A stretch of 64,000 nt of DNA from Thiopseudomonas denitrificans (lineage in GTDB: Bacteria > Pseudomonadota > Gammaproteobacteria > Pseudomonadales > Pseudomonadaceae), in assembly GCF_002866065.1 (NCBI RefSeq), contig NZ_LNJZ01000005.1:354144-418143 (forward strand), read 5' to 3'. The notes under the pieces were generated by a model, which searched no databases, was not told where the DNA came from, and saw nothing but the letters and a program-made list of their open reading frames with translations. Every line of letters begins with the position of its first letter. The first letter of the stretch is position 1. Shown piece after piece: positions 63,135 through 64,000 of this stretch. The position numbers and the translations under genes were made by a program.

Positions 63135-63577
63135 GGGTGATCTCCTGCTGCGAGAATCAGTCATAAGGGATGGCTGCAAACCCGCCTTGCATGCCGATGC
63201 GTGGTGCATGCTGTTGGCGGATGCTCCCGGATTGTTTTTATTGTGAGGTAACTGCGGATTACCTGTTCAGGAGTCTATAGGCTTGGGCAGGGAAACGAAA
63301 CCATTTTGTGACTGCTGTGGCTACGCCAGTCACGTTCCGGGTGGTGAATTCCCGCCTGCGTTTTTCGGATGGCAAAGCCCTGTATTGGACAAATGCACGG
63401 GCTGTCCTTTAAGGTGTCAGCATCTTTATGGCTGGACCGTGTGCAAAGGGCGGGGTTGACCAAGACCTTGCAGCACTATATATAGCCACTCTAATTACTG
63501 ATTTAATGCCTTGCCGGTCGCGTTTTGCCGTCTGGCCGGGTTTAATTTCTGCTTTTAAAGCCAGGACTGTTTGAATT
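63135..63577. other. Intergenic region between the DUF1329 gene and topA
   Basis: 443 nt between divergent genes without a credible gene. It carries the topA promoter at 63456-63484. I saw no other strong element. Confidence 0.55.
63456..63484 (+). promoter_or_regulatory. Promoter of topA
   Basis: TTGACC (63456-63461) and TATATA (63479-63484) are 17 nt apart, giving a leader of about 87 nt. Confidence 0.6.
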
Positions 63578-64000
63578 ATGGGTAAATCGCTGGTTATCGT
63601 GGAATCCCCGGCCAAGGCCAAGACCATCAATAAATATCTGGGCAGCCAGTTTGTGGTCAAATCCAGCGTGGGGCATATTCGTGACCTGCCGACCGGTGGT
63701 GGTACGGCAACCCGGCGGGGCAAAGCGGATGACAGCCTCAGCCCGCAAGAAAAGGCACGTCGCCAGCTGGTCGGCCGTATGGGGGTTGATCCGGAAAATG
63801 GCTGGCAGGCCCGCTACGAGATTTTGCCCGGCAAGGAAAAGGTCGTCGATGAGCTCAAGCGCTTGGCCAGGGATGCTGATGAAATCTATCTGGCAACGGA
63901 CTTGGACCGTGAAGGGGAGGCCATCGCCTGGCATCTGCGCGAAGCCATCGGGGGCGACGATAGCCGCTTCAAGCGTGTGGTGTTCAACGAAATCACCAAA
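63578..64000 (+). CDS. topA: DNA topoisomerase I (5' part, cut by window end)
   Basis: The first 141 residues of type IA topoisomerase I, which relaxes negative supercoils. The Toprim domain is clear: the catalytic Glu in [18 protein letters not shown] and the DxDxE-type metal motif in [15 protein letters not shown]. The ATG at 63578 gives the usual N-terminus; the ribosome site is weak. The gene continues beyond 64000. Its place downstream of fadBA is as in Pseudomonas. Confidence 0.97.
   Translation, partial: MGKSLVIVESPAKAKTINKYLGSQFVVKSSVGHIRDLPTGGGTATRRGKADDSLSPQEKARRQLVGRMGVDPENGWQARYEILPGKEKVVDELKRLARDADEIYLATDLDREGEAIAWHLREAIGGDDSRFKRVVFNEITK

Overview
The window is chromosomal DNA of a gammaproteobacterium and most likely a member of the Pseudomonadaceae (Pseudomonas sensu lato; a Halopseudomonas-like genus is possible but not provable here). 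The evidence is the OprI-type murein lipoprotein, ThrH, a DUF2789 protein, the polar-flagellum/chemotaxis order flhA-flhF-fleN-fliA-cheY-cheZ-cheA-cheB-motC-motD-parC-parP-cheW, the order proA-nadD-rsfS-rlmH-mrdA-rodA-mltB-rlpA-dac-ybeD-lipB-lipA, and slt/uup/usp/fadBA/topA. All three orders are familiar from Pseudomonas. DNA is moderately GC-rich and densely coding.

Layout. 0-3 kb: rmuC, a DUF2789 gene and a TSUP permease. 3-14 kb: a tightly packed plus-strand run for proline and NAD synthesis, ribosome silencing and methylation, cell elongation (PBP2, RodA), peptidoglycan trimming (MltB, RlpA, D,D-carboxypeptidase) and lipoate synthesis (LipB, LipA), closed by a perfect 38-nt palindromic terminator. 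14-23 kb: a YghU-type GST, a 165-bp palindromic MITE-like element, an orphan outer-membrane efflux lipoprotein, hrpA flanked by REP-type palindromes, a small DUF1330-like protein and an MgtC/DUF4010 membrane protein.

23-37.4 kb: the flagellar/chemotaxis block. A sigma-54-type promoter precedes flhA, which fits RpoN control of flhA-flhF-fleN-fliA; FliA (sigma-28) made there would then read sigma-28 promoters that are visible upstream of cheW and of a distant cheV at 50.8 kb. FlhF, FleN, ParC and ParP together point to a polar flagellum and polar chemoreceptor arrays. CheA carries a threefold repeated short motif between its P1 and dimerisation domains that resembles the C-terminal tail of CheZ.

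37.4-46.6 kb: oprI, tRNA-Leu(UAA) with a remnant of an integrated island (tyrosine-integrase C-terminus and HsdR C-terminus), then an MdtABC/MuxABC-type RND pump lacking its own outer-membrane channel. 46.7-57 kb: cytochrome b561, a BASS transporter, MenA-type prenyltransferase, tRNA-Met, divergent cysH/thrH around a perfect 20-bp palindrome, cheV, slt, an Uup-type ABC-F protein, an uncharacterised protein and a UspA protein. 57-64 kb: the fatty-acid oxidation operon fadBA with a promoter overlapped by a PsrA-like inverted repeat, a small serine hydrolase, a DUF1329 protein and the 5' part of topA.

I do not see a clearly new multi-gene system. The most interesting items are the CheA repeat/CheZ-tail similarity, the 165-bp palindrome, the cysH/thrH palindrome, the tRNA-Leu island scar and the regulatory sites, all of which are testable.
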